This document shows, piece after piece, positions 20,831 to 30,082 of a stretch of DNA of 64,000 bases. This DNA comes from AP-15 sp963775875 (GTDB lineage Bacteria; Pseudomonadota; Alphaproteobacteria; ATCC43930; CGMCC-115725). The translations under genes were made by a program, and so were the position numbers. Each line of letters starts with the position of its first letter. Position 1 is the stretch's first letter. The notes under the pieces are model-generated. The model saw only the letters and a program-made list of their open reading frames with translations, made no database searches and was not told the origin of the DNA. The stretch is taken from positions 1-64,000 of the forward strand of contig CAVZKP010000031.1 of NCBI GenBank assembly GCA_963775875.1. The letters run 5' to 3'.

Positions 20831-21754
20831 ATGCGCATCGTCATCGTCGGCCAGCAGGCCTTTGGCAAGGCCGTGCTCGAGGCTTTTATCGCGCGCGGCG
20901 ACGAGGTTGCCGGCGTGTTCGCCGCGCCGGACAAGCCGGGCGCCAGACCCGACCCGCTGGTCGTGGCGGCACAGGAGCGCGGGCTGACGGTCCACCGTTT
21001 CGCCAGATATTCGAGCGACGAGGCGCAAACCGCACTGGCCGATCTCAAAGCCGATCTCGGGGTCATGGCCTATGTCCTGTTGTTCGCCCCGCCCGAATTC
21101 TGCGCCATCCCGAAACACGGGATGATCCAGTTCCATCCTTCCTTGCTGCCGCTGCATCGGGGGCCATCCTCGATCCCGTGGGCGATCATCCGCGGGCGCA
21201 GCGAGACCGGGCTGTCGATCTTCCGGCCGACGCCGGGTCTCGATGAAGGGCCGGTGATCCTGCAAAAGCGGATTCCGATCGGCCGCGACGACACCGCCGG
21301 CTCGCTCTATTTCGACAAGATCTTTCCGCTCGGGGTCGAGGCGTTGGTCGAGGCCGCGGACCTCGTGGTCAAAGGACGGGCAACCGAGACCACCCAGGAT
21401 GAAAGCCGCGCCACCTATGAGGGCTGGGTGCGCGACGCCGAGTCGAAGATCAACTGGGCGAGCCATGTCGATTTCATCTACGACCTGATCCGCGGCTGCA
21501 ACCCGGCGCCGGGCGCCTGGACGATGCTGGGCGAGCAGAAGCTCTATCTGTTCGACGCGAAAAAGATCACCGCCCCGACTTTCGGCGCGGTGCGCGGGAA
21601 AAAGATCGGCGAGGTTGCCTCGGCGGGCGCCGAAGGGCTGCGCATCCTGGCGCAGGGCGGCTTTATCGAAGTCTCGCGGCTGCGCCTCGACGCCGGGCCC
21701 AAGATCGCCTCGGGCGAAGCCGGCATCGCCGCCGGAACGATCCTCGGCGGCTAG
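20831..21754 (+). CDS. Formyltransferase family protein (Fmt / 10-formyl-THF dehydrogenase N-domain-like)
   Basis: This 307-residue two-domain protein starts at MRIVIVGQQAFGKAVLEAF behind GGAGGGA. The N-terminal Rossmann-like formyltransferase domain has the family motif HPSLLPLHRGPSSIPWAI with the catalytic His/Asp region, and GLDEGPVILQKRIPI follows. A C-terminal OB-like domain covers about residues 205-300 (SHVDFIYDLIRGCNPAPGAW). The HRGPSSIPW spacing is closer to the N-terminal hydrolase domain of 10-formyltetrahydrofolate dehydrogenase than to tRNA-specific Fmt. No def gene is adjacent, so it is probably not the initiator-tRNA enzyme. Substrate unassigned. Confidence 0.85.
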   Translation: MRIVIVGQQAFGKAVLEAFIARGDEVAGVFAAPDKPGARPDPLVVAAQERGLTVHRFARYSSDEAQTALADLKADLGVMAYVLLFAPPEFCAIPKHGMIQFHPSLLPLHRGPSSIPWAIIRGRSETGLSIFRPTPGLDEGPVILQKRIPIGRDDTAGSLYFDKIFPLGVEALVEAADLVVKGRATETTQDESRATYEGWVRDAESKINWASHVDFIYDLIRGCNPAPGAWTMLGEQKLYLFDAKKITAPTFGAVRGKKIGEVASAGAEGLRILAQGGFIEVSRLRLDAGPKIASGEAGIAAGTILGG

Positions 21755-22460
21755 TCTCCACCAGCGGGTCGCGGCTTTCCGGTCATACCCCGCGCGAAAG
21801 CCGGCGTCCCGGTCATGCCGCGGGCATGCACGGACCCCGGCCTTTCATTGGGTCGAGTTCGCCCGTCTGCTCGCCGCTGAAATCGCCGGCTTCACGACAC
21901 CACCCGGCTACGGATGAGCTGCAACCGTCCGGGTGCTTCAGGGTCAGGCCCGCGTCGGCGCCTTTGGGTGACGCAATCCGGCATCGCGTAGATCCGCCCA
22001 CAGCCGGGCCAGGCCCTCGGGGGCGGCAGGAGATGCCGCTGAACTATGCCGGCCCCCACGGCTTCCTCGCCGGCGACAGCATGTCCTCGCGTTTCTTCAA
22101 CCGGCTGGGCGCGACACAGCTCTACCGGCGGGCTCGTCCGGTGCCTCAGCCAGGCGCGGCGATCGGGTGCTGCAAGGATCGCCGGATCGGCTCCTGGCGA
22201 CGGTAGCGCCGACATCCGCGTCATTTCGACGAGCATCGAGCAGAGCAAGGGGCGTCGGACGCAGCAACAGCGATTTGAGCCCAGATATCGCCTGGCCACC
22301 TTGCCTCCCTGCGCGCCACCCGCGAACTTCATCCTGGTCGCAGATCGGGGCAATAAATGTGACCGACCTCACAAACCACAGCCCACATTTCCAATAAATT
22401 CAGCCGAGGCGCCGAGGCGGCTCACGCTCCGACGGGCATGCGGTCTAGGGAGGATGTGAC
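21755..22460. other. 706-bp non-coding stretch with a decayed gene fragment
   Basis: No complete gene with a ribosome site is visible. The left part contains short GC-rich near-repeats around CGGTCAT (21780-21820). The middle holds a remnant of a molybdopterin oxidoreductase listed separately. The right part ends with a lower-GC leader before the ATG of the 1107-residue gene. Confidence 0.6.
22033..22131 (+). pseudogene. Possible molybdopterin oxidoreductase remnant
   Basis: About 33 codons read MPLNYAGPHGFLAGDSM then SSRFFNRLGATQLYRR. From memory this NYAGPHG...RFFxRLGAT pattern belongs to molybdopterin-dependent oxidoreductases (the segment before the metal-site loop). Homology does not extend on either side, so it looks like a relic of a deleted gene. 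The assignment is recall, not alignment. Confidence 0.4.
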
Positions 22461-25400
22461 ATGGCTATCAATGTCTTGCTCGTTATCGACGGCGTTTTCC
22501 TGTTCAAAACCAATGTTTCGACGCCGGATTTCACCTTCAATACGCTGGCGGGCATCCTGACGGGCGCCGGCTTTCAGGTAACGAAGGCCAACCGCGAAGC
22601 CGACCCAGACGCCGACATCCAAGATTTCAACTTCGCCACCAGCGCCAACTTGCTCGATTACGACGTCATCTGGATGGTCGGCGACGGTGGCTTCAACGAC
22701 ACCTCGCAGCCGCCCGTGATGGAAGGCACGAAACCGCCCCTCGACGCGGCGCAGCTCAACGCCATTGCCAACTTCATGGAGCAGGGCGGCGGCGTGTTTG
22801 CCGTAGGCGATCATTACAGCCTCGGCTCGGCCATGTGCGGCCAGATCCCGCGCGTGCGGCTGATGCGCAGTTGGTACGGCTCGGGCGATCCCAGCAAGCC
22901 GGCGGAGCTGGCTCTGGTCCCCGACAACTTCCCGGTATTCGGCATCGGGCGGGCGGATACGTCGCTCATCAATCCGTCGGGGACTTATCCCGCGACCGAC
23001 TCGGTGAACAACCCCACTGTCATGCCGTATACCTATTTTGAAAATCAATCGGACGCGCGGCCACAAAGCATCTCGCCGACGTCGTCGCCCGCTCATCCGA
23101 TCTTACGGAATAACGGGCACGATATTACTGTCTATCCAGACCATATGCACGAAGGAAACGCTTTGGATGTAGTGGGCGGCTGGGATTATACGCAGCCATC
23201 ACCTTACGGAGACACTTCCAAGAGCGAGTTTCGACAGATCGCCAGTCATCGCGAAATGCCGCGGATAATCGCCATCGGCCAGACCAAGGCGCAAGCCAGC
23301 TACTATGTTGGCGATCCCGCGCCATCCGTGATCGACAGCACCGTCTCCGGCGCGTTCAACGTCAACACGCTCAGCGTCTATGACGGACGTGTGGCAGGCA
23401 TCGGCCGAGTCGTCACCGGCTCGACCTTTCATCACTATCTGGACATCAATCTGTCCGGGGCGAGCGACGTCGATACGACGACGCTCAATTCATTTGTCGG
23501 CGGCGAGGCGGAAAAGGGCCAGGGCCTTCAAACCAATACTGCGGCTTTCGCCGACATCCAGGCCGTATACGTCAACATCGCCAATTGGCTCGCGCGGCCG
23601 ACACCGGCGATCAGCCTCATCCTCGAGCGCAGCACCTTCAGCCAGGACGAAGTTACCGCGTCACCCAGCTTCCCCGCGGCCATTTTCGTGACAGTCGATG
23701 GCCTCAAGCCCAGCCAGTTTCCCAACGGCGGCATCACGACGCTGTCGCCTTCTCCGGCGCAGCTGACGCAGTGGGCGCCGGCGGTCAGCGTCAGCGGCGG
23801 CTCTCCTATCACGATCGCCCCGACCGCGGTCGCAAGTGACGACCCCACGCTCTCCGACCGTCTGCAGCGCTTCACCTTCACCTATCAGGTGAACTTCACC
23901 GGCAACGCTTTCGGCTTCGCCGGCAACGCCGCCACTGTGCCCGTCAACGCCTCGCTGACCACCAGCGCATCGCCGGCGCCGCTGACCGACATGGCGTGGA
24001 TCGAGCTCATCAAGAGCGCGAACCCTTTCATGCTCGACCTCGCGGACGGAAACACCACGTCCTGGCTCAGTTCGGACATCAAGGTGTTTCACGTCGTTGC
24101 CGGGGACAGTTTCCAGGGCGTTCCCCTGCCCGCCAACGCGACCCGTTCCGATGCGCTGACATTCCTGCGCAGCGTCGTGTCCACCATCAACTCGAGCCAG
24201 TTCACCGCGTTGCCTTCGACCGAGGCCGGGTCGGTGCTCAGCGTGGCGGCGGTCACCACGGGCAGCCCGGCTAAGCTTGTCTATAATTTCGCGCTGGCCC
24301 GCGTGCGACTGAGCAGCGCCGGCGGCGACGCCAGTCCGGTGCAGGTGTTCTTCAGGACGTTTGTCACTCAAACCACCGCCGCCCTGACCTACCAGCTTGA
24401 CGGCGGCGGCAACCCAACGGGCGGCTACCTCCAGACATCGAACGCCACGCCGATCGCTCTTCCCGGCACGCAGGATGGCGGGACGCAATGGCTGTCGTTC
24501 CCGTACTTTTCGGCGCTGCGCGTGGAGCCGCCCAGCGCCCAGACCGACCCCGACAATTCCAAGCTCGTTCAGGCGAGCGTCGGATATCGGATCTATGGGG
24601 CGTTGATCGACAACAACCTGGACGACCCCTACCTGACCCTGACGCCGGTGTCGGGCGGCGCGATGGTGTCCTTGCCGACGATCCTGATGGGTGAGCACCA
24701 ATGCGTCGTCACCGAGGTCATCTATTCAGGCGCGCCGATCCCTAGCGGCGCCAACCCCGCGACGTCCGACAAGATCTCCCAGCGCAATCTGGCGATCAGC
24801 ACAGTCGCCAATCCAGGGTTGAGCGCTTCGCGCGTCGCCATGCACACCTTCGAGATCGAGGCCACGCCAAGCCCGATCTCACCCGACCTCCCGCCTGACG
24901 AGTTGCTGTTGGCGTGGTCGAGGACGATCCCCAGCGGCGCTTATCTCAACCTCCATATCCCGAGCTGGAACGCTCAGGATGTGGTCGATCTGGCGGATCG
25001 CTTCTACGCGCGCCACGAAATCCGCGCGATCGATGCTCGTACCATCGAGATTCCCGCTGGTGGCGACCGCTACGTGCCCATTCCCAGGAGCTTGGGCCGC
25101 CAGACCGGCGTCCTGTCCGTCCAACTCCCGCTGGGGGTTCGCGAGGGGCAGCGGTTCGACCTCGCCGTGCAGCAGATCACCAACCGCCAGCGTATTGTCC
25201 AGCCACCCGCACCGCAGCGCGAAAAGATCACGCTGGAAGAGGCGAATGCGCTGCTCGAACGTCAACCCTCCGGTGCGTCAAGACGAAGGCGACGCGCCCG
25301 CGCGGCTCACAGCGCGTCGCGCGGCGTGTTCGACCTCGGCGATGGTCGATCGCTGGTGACGGACCTTTCGGTGTTCGATGCGGCGGGCGACTACGCGGTG

Positions 25401-25784
25401 ATCGTGACTCACCCGGACCCCAAGCTGGTGCAAGCGGCGCAGTTGGATTCGGGACGCTGGCGCGAGCCCATCGGCGCGTTCCAGCTCGGCATTCCCGTGT
25501 CCATCAAAGAGGACATGCTTCTCTACTATATCCAACTGTTGTCGATCATGTACTGGCGCGTCGAGCATCTCGGTCGGACGAGTCCCTGGTATCCGACCAT
25601 GGTCTACTATCTCGATCTTCTGATCGAGAAGGTCCGGGCGCTCGGTGGTGATCCTTACACCGTTCCACCGACGCCCGGCGGCAACATCCCCCAACCTCAC
25701 GGAAGCGGCAAGGACGACGACGGGGGTGACGGTCGGGAGGTTGTGATCGTCAACATTTTCCCGCGCGGCAGAGATCACAAATAG
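22461..25784 (+). CDS. Large protein of unknown function with ThuA/GATase-like N-terminal domain
   Basis: The 1107-residue protein starts at MAINVLLVIDGVFLF with GGAGG upstream. Residues 1 to about 390 look like a Rossmann-type ThuA/class I glutamine-amidotransferase-like fold: alternating hydrophobic strands, YDVIWMVGDGGF, MEQGGGVFAVGDHYSLG and HPILRNNGHDITVYPDHMHEGN. About 390-790 is beta-rich and Ser/Thr-rich without a motif I know. About 790-960 is another beta-rich segment (DELLLAWSRTIPSGAYLNLH, RYVPIPRSLG) ending in a basic patch SRRRRRARAAH. The C-terminal 100 or so residues form a helical module (MLLYYIQLLSIMYWRVEHLG, WYPTMVYYLDLLIEKVRALG) plus an acidic/glycine tail. There is no signal peptide. 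GC is visibly lower than in the flanks, suggesting acquisition. Function unknown. Confidence 0.8.
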   Translation: MAINVLLVIDGVFLFKTNVSTPDFTFNTLAGILTGAGFQVTKANREADPDADIQDFNFATSANLLDYDVIWMVGDGGFNDTSQPPVMEGTKPPLDAAQLNAIANFMEQGGGVFAVGDHYSLGSAMCGQIPRVRLMRSWYGSGDPSKPAELALVPDNFPVFGIGRADTSLINPSGTYPATDSVNNPTVMPYTYFENQSDARPQSISPTSSPAHPILRNNGHDITVYPDHMHEGNALDVVGGWDYTQPSPYGDTSKSEFRQIASHREMPRIIAIGQTKAQASYYVGDPAPSVIDSTVSGAFNVNTLSVYDGRVAGIGRVVTGSTFHHYLDINLSGASDVDTTTLNSFVGGEAEKGQGLQTNTAAFADIQAVYVNIANWLARPTPAISLILERSTFSQDEVTASPSFPAAIFVTVDGLKPSQFPNGGITTLSPSPAQLTQWAPAVSVSGGSPITIAPTAVASDDPTLSDRLQRFTFTYQVNFTGNAFGFAGNAATVPVNASLTTSASPAPLTDMAWIELIKSANPFMLDLADGNTTSWLSSDIKVFHVVAGDSFQGVPLPANATRSDALTFLRSVVSTINSSQFTALPSTEAGSVLSVAAVTTGSPAKLVYNFALARVRLSSAGGDASPVQVFFRTFVTQTTAALTYQLDGGGNPTGGYLQTSNATPIALPGTQDGGTQWLSFPYFSALRVEPPSAQTDPDNSKLVQASVGYRIYGALIDNNLDDPYLTLTPVSGGAMVSLPTILMGEHQCVVTEVIYSGAPIPSGANPATSDKISQRNLAISTVANPGLSASRVAMHTFEIEATPSPISPDLPPDELLLAWSRTIPSGAYLNLHIPSWNAQDVVDLADRFYARHEIRAIDARTIEIPAGGDRYVPIPRSLGRQTGVLSVQLPLGVREGQRFDLAVQQITNRQRIVQPPAPQREKITLEEANALLERQPSGASRRRRRARAAHSASRGVFDLGDGRSLVTDLSVFDAAGDYAVIVTHPDPKLVQAAQLDSGRWREPIGAFQLGIPVSIKEDMLLYYIQLLSIMYWRVEHLGRTSPWYPTMVYYLDLLIEKVRALGGDPYTVPPTPGGNIPQPHGSGKDDDGGDGREVVIVNIFPRGRDHK

Positions 25785-26030
25785 AGCGGACGTAGAGGCC
25801 GGGGCGGCTCCGCCCAGCGGCGGGGCCGCTGCTTGTCACGGCACCGCCATGATCCAGCCATGGTCGGGGTGAGAACGCGTTCAATCAGCCCGCGAACCAC
25901 TGCGATACCATCGCAGCCGCGGCCAGCCATGCGCGGCGCTTGTCGGGCAGCACGCGGTCGATGGCGTCAAGCTTGACCGGGTTCTGCAGCGTTGCGGCGC
26001 CTCTGGTTTTTGGGGCGGGGCGGGGCGGGG

Positions 26031-27958
26031 CTAGAGCGCCTGGTATACGTCCCAGGTCTCGCGCGCTGCCGCCGCCAGCCGGTCGCCATCCTCCGCCAGC
26101 AGCAGTCGCTCGCCAACCAGTCGATCCACGGCCGCGGCCAGTCGCGCGGCCCAGGCATCACGCGATGCGTAGCGGGTTTCGAGCGATGGCCGCGGGTCGT
26201 TCGCTCGCTGTCGTTCGGCTTCGGTCGCGGCGAACGGAATCATCGAACCCTGGATGGTGAACAGGTCACCTTTGCCGTAGCCGCTCGCGCGCAGCGACCA
26301 GCCGGCATGGGTGGCAAGAGGTGCGGTGAGCAGCGGATGGCGGATACCGCCATTAGCGTTGCCGTCGGCATCCGTCGATTGCACGAACACCGGGTACGGC
26401 GTGCTCTCGCTCGGCGGCTCGACCGAATGATCGCGCAGCCGTAGTTCGTTGAGGACGATTGGGAAGTTCACCCCCGGCAGCCTCGGAAAAGTCGCCCGCG
26501 CCTCGGCGAGCGGCACCAGCGTGCCGGCGGCGCGCGACGGGAACCGGCTGTCCGGCGGTGTGGTGCCGTGCGCCACCCATTCGAAGAGTGCGACCAGTAG
26601 CGCGCGCATGAACGCGCCGTAGCCGAGCCGATTGCCGGGCAGCTGCATGACCGGCTTGGTCAAGGGTCGAAACGGCGCATGCGGCACGCCACTCACCGTA
26701 TAGACCCGCACCTCGTCAGGCATAGGGATGTCGGCGCCGCTCGGATCGGTCACGACCAGCGAACTGCGCGCCTGCCAGAAATCGCTTTCGGTATCGAGAT
26801 GCAGCACCTTCGGGCACACGCCGGCATCGCGGGCGTGCTGCAGGATACCGGCCCTGCGGCCACTGATCGGATCGCTCAGCGTCGGGTAGCTGAACGGGAA
26901 CTGGTCATCGCCGTACGAGTGGTCTTCGTGCTGGCGCGAATAACGCCCGGCCTGCGCAAACTGCCAATTGACGCAGGTGCGGCGCGATCCCGCCACGACG
27001 GGAAGGATGCCATCGAACACCTGGCGTCCCATCAGATCCTGGTTGAACCCGAGATGCACAAAGTCGCGGAGAACACGGCCGCTCTGCGAGATGCCGAAGC
27101 CCAGCGCGTGGCGGATGCGCGGCCGCTCCTGCGGCGCCAGCGGATTGGCCTTCGTTGCGTGCCGTAGGAACGAGACGATGTCGCGGATCGCGGCAAAGCC
27201 GATGCCCATCACGATCGGATCGCGCGCACGGTAGATGAACTCGAAGATCGCGCCGCGGTCGAAGCCCGGCGCGGTCGGCCGCGTGATCTCGACATGGCGG
27301 TCGTCGACTAGACGCCACGCGAGACCGGGTGGCGTGACGCGCGGATCGGCCTCTCGTTCCCGAACCGTCAACGTCGCACCGGTTGGATCGGCAATCGGAT
27401 AGACGAGGGTGCCGACAAAGCGCTCTTCGGTCAGCTCTTCGATGCTGCTGTCGCCAAGCAGCCCTGTGGCCTCGGCGATGAACTCCTCCCGCACCATCCC
27501 GGTAATCCCAGGGATGGTGGGAAAGCGCGCAGTCAGGCGATCGGCGCCGGGCGGCACGTCCCCTGCCAGCCGCTCCACACCAGAGTGAAGCCGCGCCGCA
27601 TCAGAAAGCCGTTGCCGGCGTGCTGGGGGTGGCCGCCGTCCGGCGCGCCGTTGAGTCGCGCCATGATCGGTTGGTTGCCGCGATTGGGCACGTCGCACAC
27701 CAGGCAGCCATTGCCGCGGTCGAGATCGAGCGGCTTCAGGATGCGAAAGTCGCTCTGATATTCGACGTTGCCGCGATCGTTGCGCGCGGCCCGATCGAGG
27801 TTGACGATCCCGGCATTCAACTTTTGTGTCGGATCGAGTTCGCCGAATATCCTGCCGTGCAATCGCTCGTAGGTCCCTACGGCGCCGAATGCCGTGCCCT
27901 CGAATACCGGCGTTTCTCGCTCGCTCACCTCGATCCGCACGCTGCCGCCATTGCTCAT
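26031..27958 (-). pseudogene. Alpha/beta hydrolase domain protein, one frameshift
   Basis: The product starts at 27958 (MSNGGSVRIEVSERETPVF) and reads to WSGWQG near 27560. It then continues in the next frame from DVPPGADRLTARFPTIPG to the stop at 26031, giving about 640 residues in total. A run of four C at 27560-27563, where five would keep the frame, is the break. GFGISQSGRVLRDF is a nucleophile-elbow-type GxSxxG, and ILPVVAGSRR and HLDTESDFWQARSSL are conserved in this family of large alpha/beta hydrolase-domain proteins. The substrate is unknown. It may be an active gene with a sequencing error or a fresh pseudogene. Confidence 0.8.
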
Positions 27959-28088
27959 GGTGTCCTCCAGACCGAGCCCGCCATCGGTGGGGAGCTTAGC
28001 AACCCTACAGGGTCACAGGAAATGACGCTCACCTGCCAGACGTGATGCAGCACGGATACCTGCGTCATCGGCGGAGCCGTGGACAGCA

Positions 28089-28532
28089 CTACGCCCGCTG
28101 CAGCAATGCGCGCACATACGGAACAGGGTCGGGATCGCCGTCCAAGCTGTCCGCATCCTCTTTGGTCTTCACTTCAATTTGCAACCGGATACCGTTCGGA
28201 TCGCGGAAGTAGAAGGTCTTGCCATACCCCCGTTCGATAATTTCGGTTACGGCGACCCCGTGATCCTTGAGTCGCTGGTAGGCGGCGTCAAATTCCTCAA
28301 GCGTGTCCACCGGCAGAGCCAAGTGATTCACATGTTGGCGCTCGCCCACCGTCGGGAGCTCGCCACCATCGAACACTGCCAAGGCATTGCCGCCACCGAT
28401 CTCGATGTTATAATGCCGGCGCCCATCTGGTGTACGCGTGGTGCGGACTAAGCGCATGCCCAGTATACCGCAGTAAAACTGCAGCGTGGCTTCCATATCA
28501 TTCGTGTTGATGCCGACGTGATCGATATACAT
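28089..28532 (-). CDS. VOC family protein (glyoxalase/extradiol dioxygenase-like)
   Basis: This 147-residue protein has the paired beta-alpha-beta3 modules of the vicinal oxygen chelate fold. YIDHVGINTNDMEATLQFYC is the first module with the metal-ligand His in DHVGI. HVNHLALPV and the closing FRDPNGIRLQIEV, with the terminal metal-ligand Glu, form the second. Substrate cannot be predicted. It is on the same strand as the amidohydrolase, monooxygenase and hydrolase genes around it, so it may belong to a degradation pathway. A second VOC gene lies at 61384-61746. Confidence 0.88.
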   Translation of the reverse strand: MYIDHVGINTNDMEATLQFYCGILGMRLVRTTRTPDGRRHYNIEIGGGNALAVFDGGELPTVGERQHVNHLALPVDTLEEFDAAYQRLKDHGVAVTEIIERGYGKTFYFRDPNGIRLQIEVKTKEDADSLDGDPDPVPYVRALLQRA

Positions 28533-28666
28533 GGCGGTTTCTCCTTCGCTGGTTCAGTCTAAGTCCAAGCCGAAGAGGTAGGCAACGGATCGACCCCCCT
28601 GTCGAGGGGGAGGGCCGTCGCTGCGAAAGTGGCTGCCGAACGAACCCAACGTCGGACGCGGTATCC

Positions 28667-29812
28667 TCACGTCTGGCGGTAAAACCGGTTGGCGTTGTCC
28701 CAGAAGAGTTTCTGCTGCGTTTGCGGCTTGAGGCTCTGCCAGGCGAGGATGTTGTCGATCGAATTCGGGAACTGGCATTCCGAATGCGGGTAGTCGGAGG
28801 CGTACATCAGCACGTCCTCGCCGAGGAAGCCGCTTACCATCTGGTACATTTCCTCGCCTTCCTGCCGCTCGATGCTGCAGAAATAGCGCCCGCTTTTGAC
28901 ATATTCGCTTGGCTTCATCTTCAATTCGGCGGTTGAGCCGACATAGGCGTACTGCTCGTCCATGCGCCGGGCCCAAAACGGTAGCCAGCCGAAGCCGCAT
29001 TCGAGCGTGCCGAAGCGCAGTGACGGATGCCGGTCCAAAATGCCGCCGCCGATGAACGCCGCGACAAACCGCATCGCGCCCCAGGGGTGCGAGGCCAGCC
29101 GTCCCAGGAAGATGTTGTCCCACATGTCGTCGTGGCCCGGGTAATAGGGCGGGTTCCAGGTCGAGCTGTGGTGCACGATCGGCAGCCCGTATTCGGCGGC
29201 GGTGCGCCAGATCGGGTCGAGGCTCGGGTGATCGACCGGGATTTTGTCGACCTGCGGCTTGACCGCGACGGCCCACTTCGATTTCCCCCATTTCCTGATT
29301 TCCTCGACGGCGCTGTCAACGTCGCGCGTCGAGGCGACGATCGGTCCCTTGAGCCGGTCGGGATACTGCCCGCAGAAATCCGCCATGTGGCGATGGAAAG
29401 CGCGGATCATGCCGGTTTCGAGCGAGACGTCGTCGACGCCGATCAGGCTCGACCAGCCGCCGGGCACGAGGAAATGCACGTCGCTGCCCTCGTCGTCCAT
29501 GTCGGCGATGCGGTTGGCGGCGTTGTCGTCCTGCACGCCGGGGCGCGGCACCTTGGCGCCCATCCACACCGTGTCGCGCCCGCTATGGTCGGGTCGCGGC
29601 GCCGCCTCGCCGAGCACCCGGCGATAGAATTGCGGCTCGATGCGATAGCCGTGCAAGGCGCCTTGATATTCGGCCGATTGCCGCATCGGGGTGCGGTAGG
29701 GCTCCAGTTCCTTGAGGCGCGGGCGGAAGACGGGATCGACATAGCGCTCGATGACTTCCGCCGCCGGCATCACATGCGTATCGGTGTCGAATACCTTGAA
29801 GCCATTTTTCAT
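28667..29812 (-). CDS. Amidohydrolase family 2 (ACMSD-like metal-dependent hydrolase)
   Basis: This 381-residue TIM-barrel amidohydrolase opens with FKVFDTDTHVMPAAEV, where DTDTH carries the first metal ligands. Further ligands are in YGLPIVHHSSTW and the C-terminal LMYASDYPHSECQFPNS. This arrangement fits the ACMSD/gamma-resorcylate decarboxylase branch, but specificity cannot be assigned. GGAGA precedes the ATG. It lies in the catabolic cluster 26-31.5 kb beside a VOC protein and an NtaA-type monooxygenase, which fits degradation of an aromatic or chelating compound. Confidence 0.88.
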   Translation of the reverse strand: MKNGFKVFDTDTHVMPAAEVIERYVDPVFRPRLKELEPYRTPMRQSAEYQGALHGYRIEPQFYRRVLGEAAPRPDHSGRDTVWMGAKVPRPGVQDDNAANRIADMDDEGSDVHFLVPGGWSSLIGVDDVSLETGMIRAFHRHMADFCGQYPDRLKGPIVASTRDVDSAVEEIRKWGKSKWAVAVKPQVDKIPVDHPSLDPIWRTAAEYGLPIVHHSSTWNPPYYPGHDDMWDNIFLGRLASHPWGAMRFVAAFIGGGILDRHPSLRFGTLECGFGWLPFWARRMDEQYAYVGSTAELKMKPSEYVKSGRYFCSIERQEGEEMYQMVSGFLGEDVLMYASDYPHSECQFPNSIDNILAWQSLKPQTQQKLFWDNANRFYRQT

Positions 29813-30082
29813 TCTCCGTCTCCTTTGCGCTTTTCGGCGCGGTAGTCCTCAAGCAGCCTGCGGCGATTATAGCGCGGAACCTCAAGCGCACGCCTGTCTC
29901 CCGCAGCGTGCCCCAAGAGCGATTGACGCCGAGCGTTCCTCCCGCGTCGAGGACCAAACCCGAGTGGAGGCGCGAGGCAACAGATTCCGAAGCGCATCTA
30001 TCCGAATGCGCTGGGCCTTGGCCGATACCTGGAATACGCATCCCAGATTGGCGGTGCCTGGTAACGGCTTCTGGCCGGCGGT

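Noticed and set aside
25885..26030. Minus-strand reading that gives a protein-like ending (NPVKLDAIDRVLPDKRRAWL then AAAAMVSQWFAG and stop)
   Set aside because: It looks like a gene tail, but no start codon or upstream homology is visible in that frame, so I do not list it as a gene.
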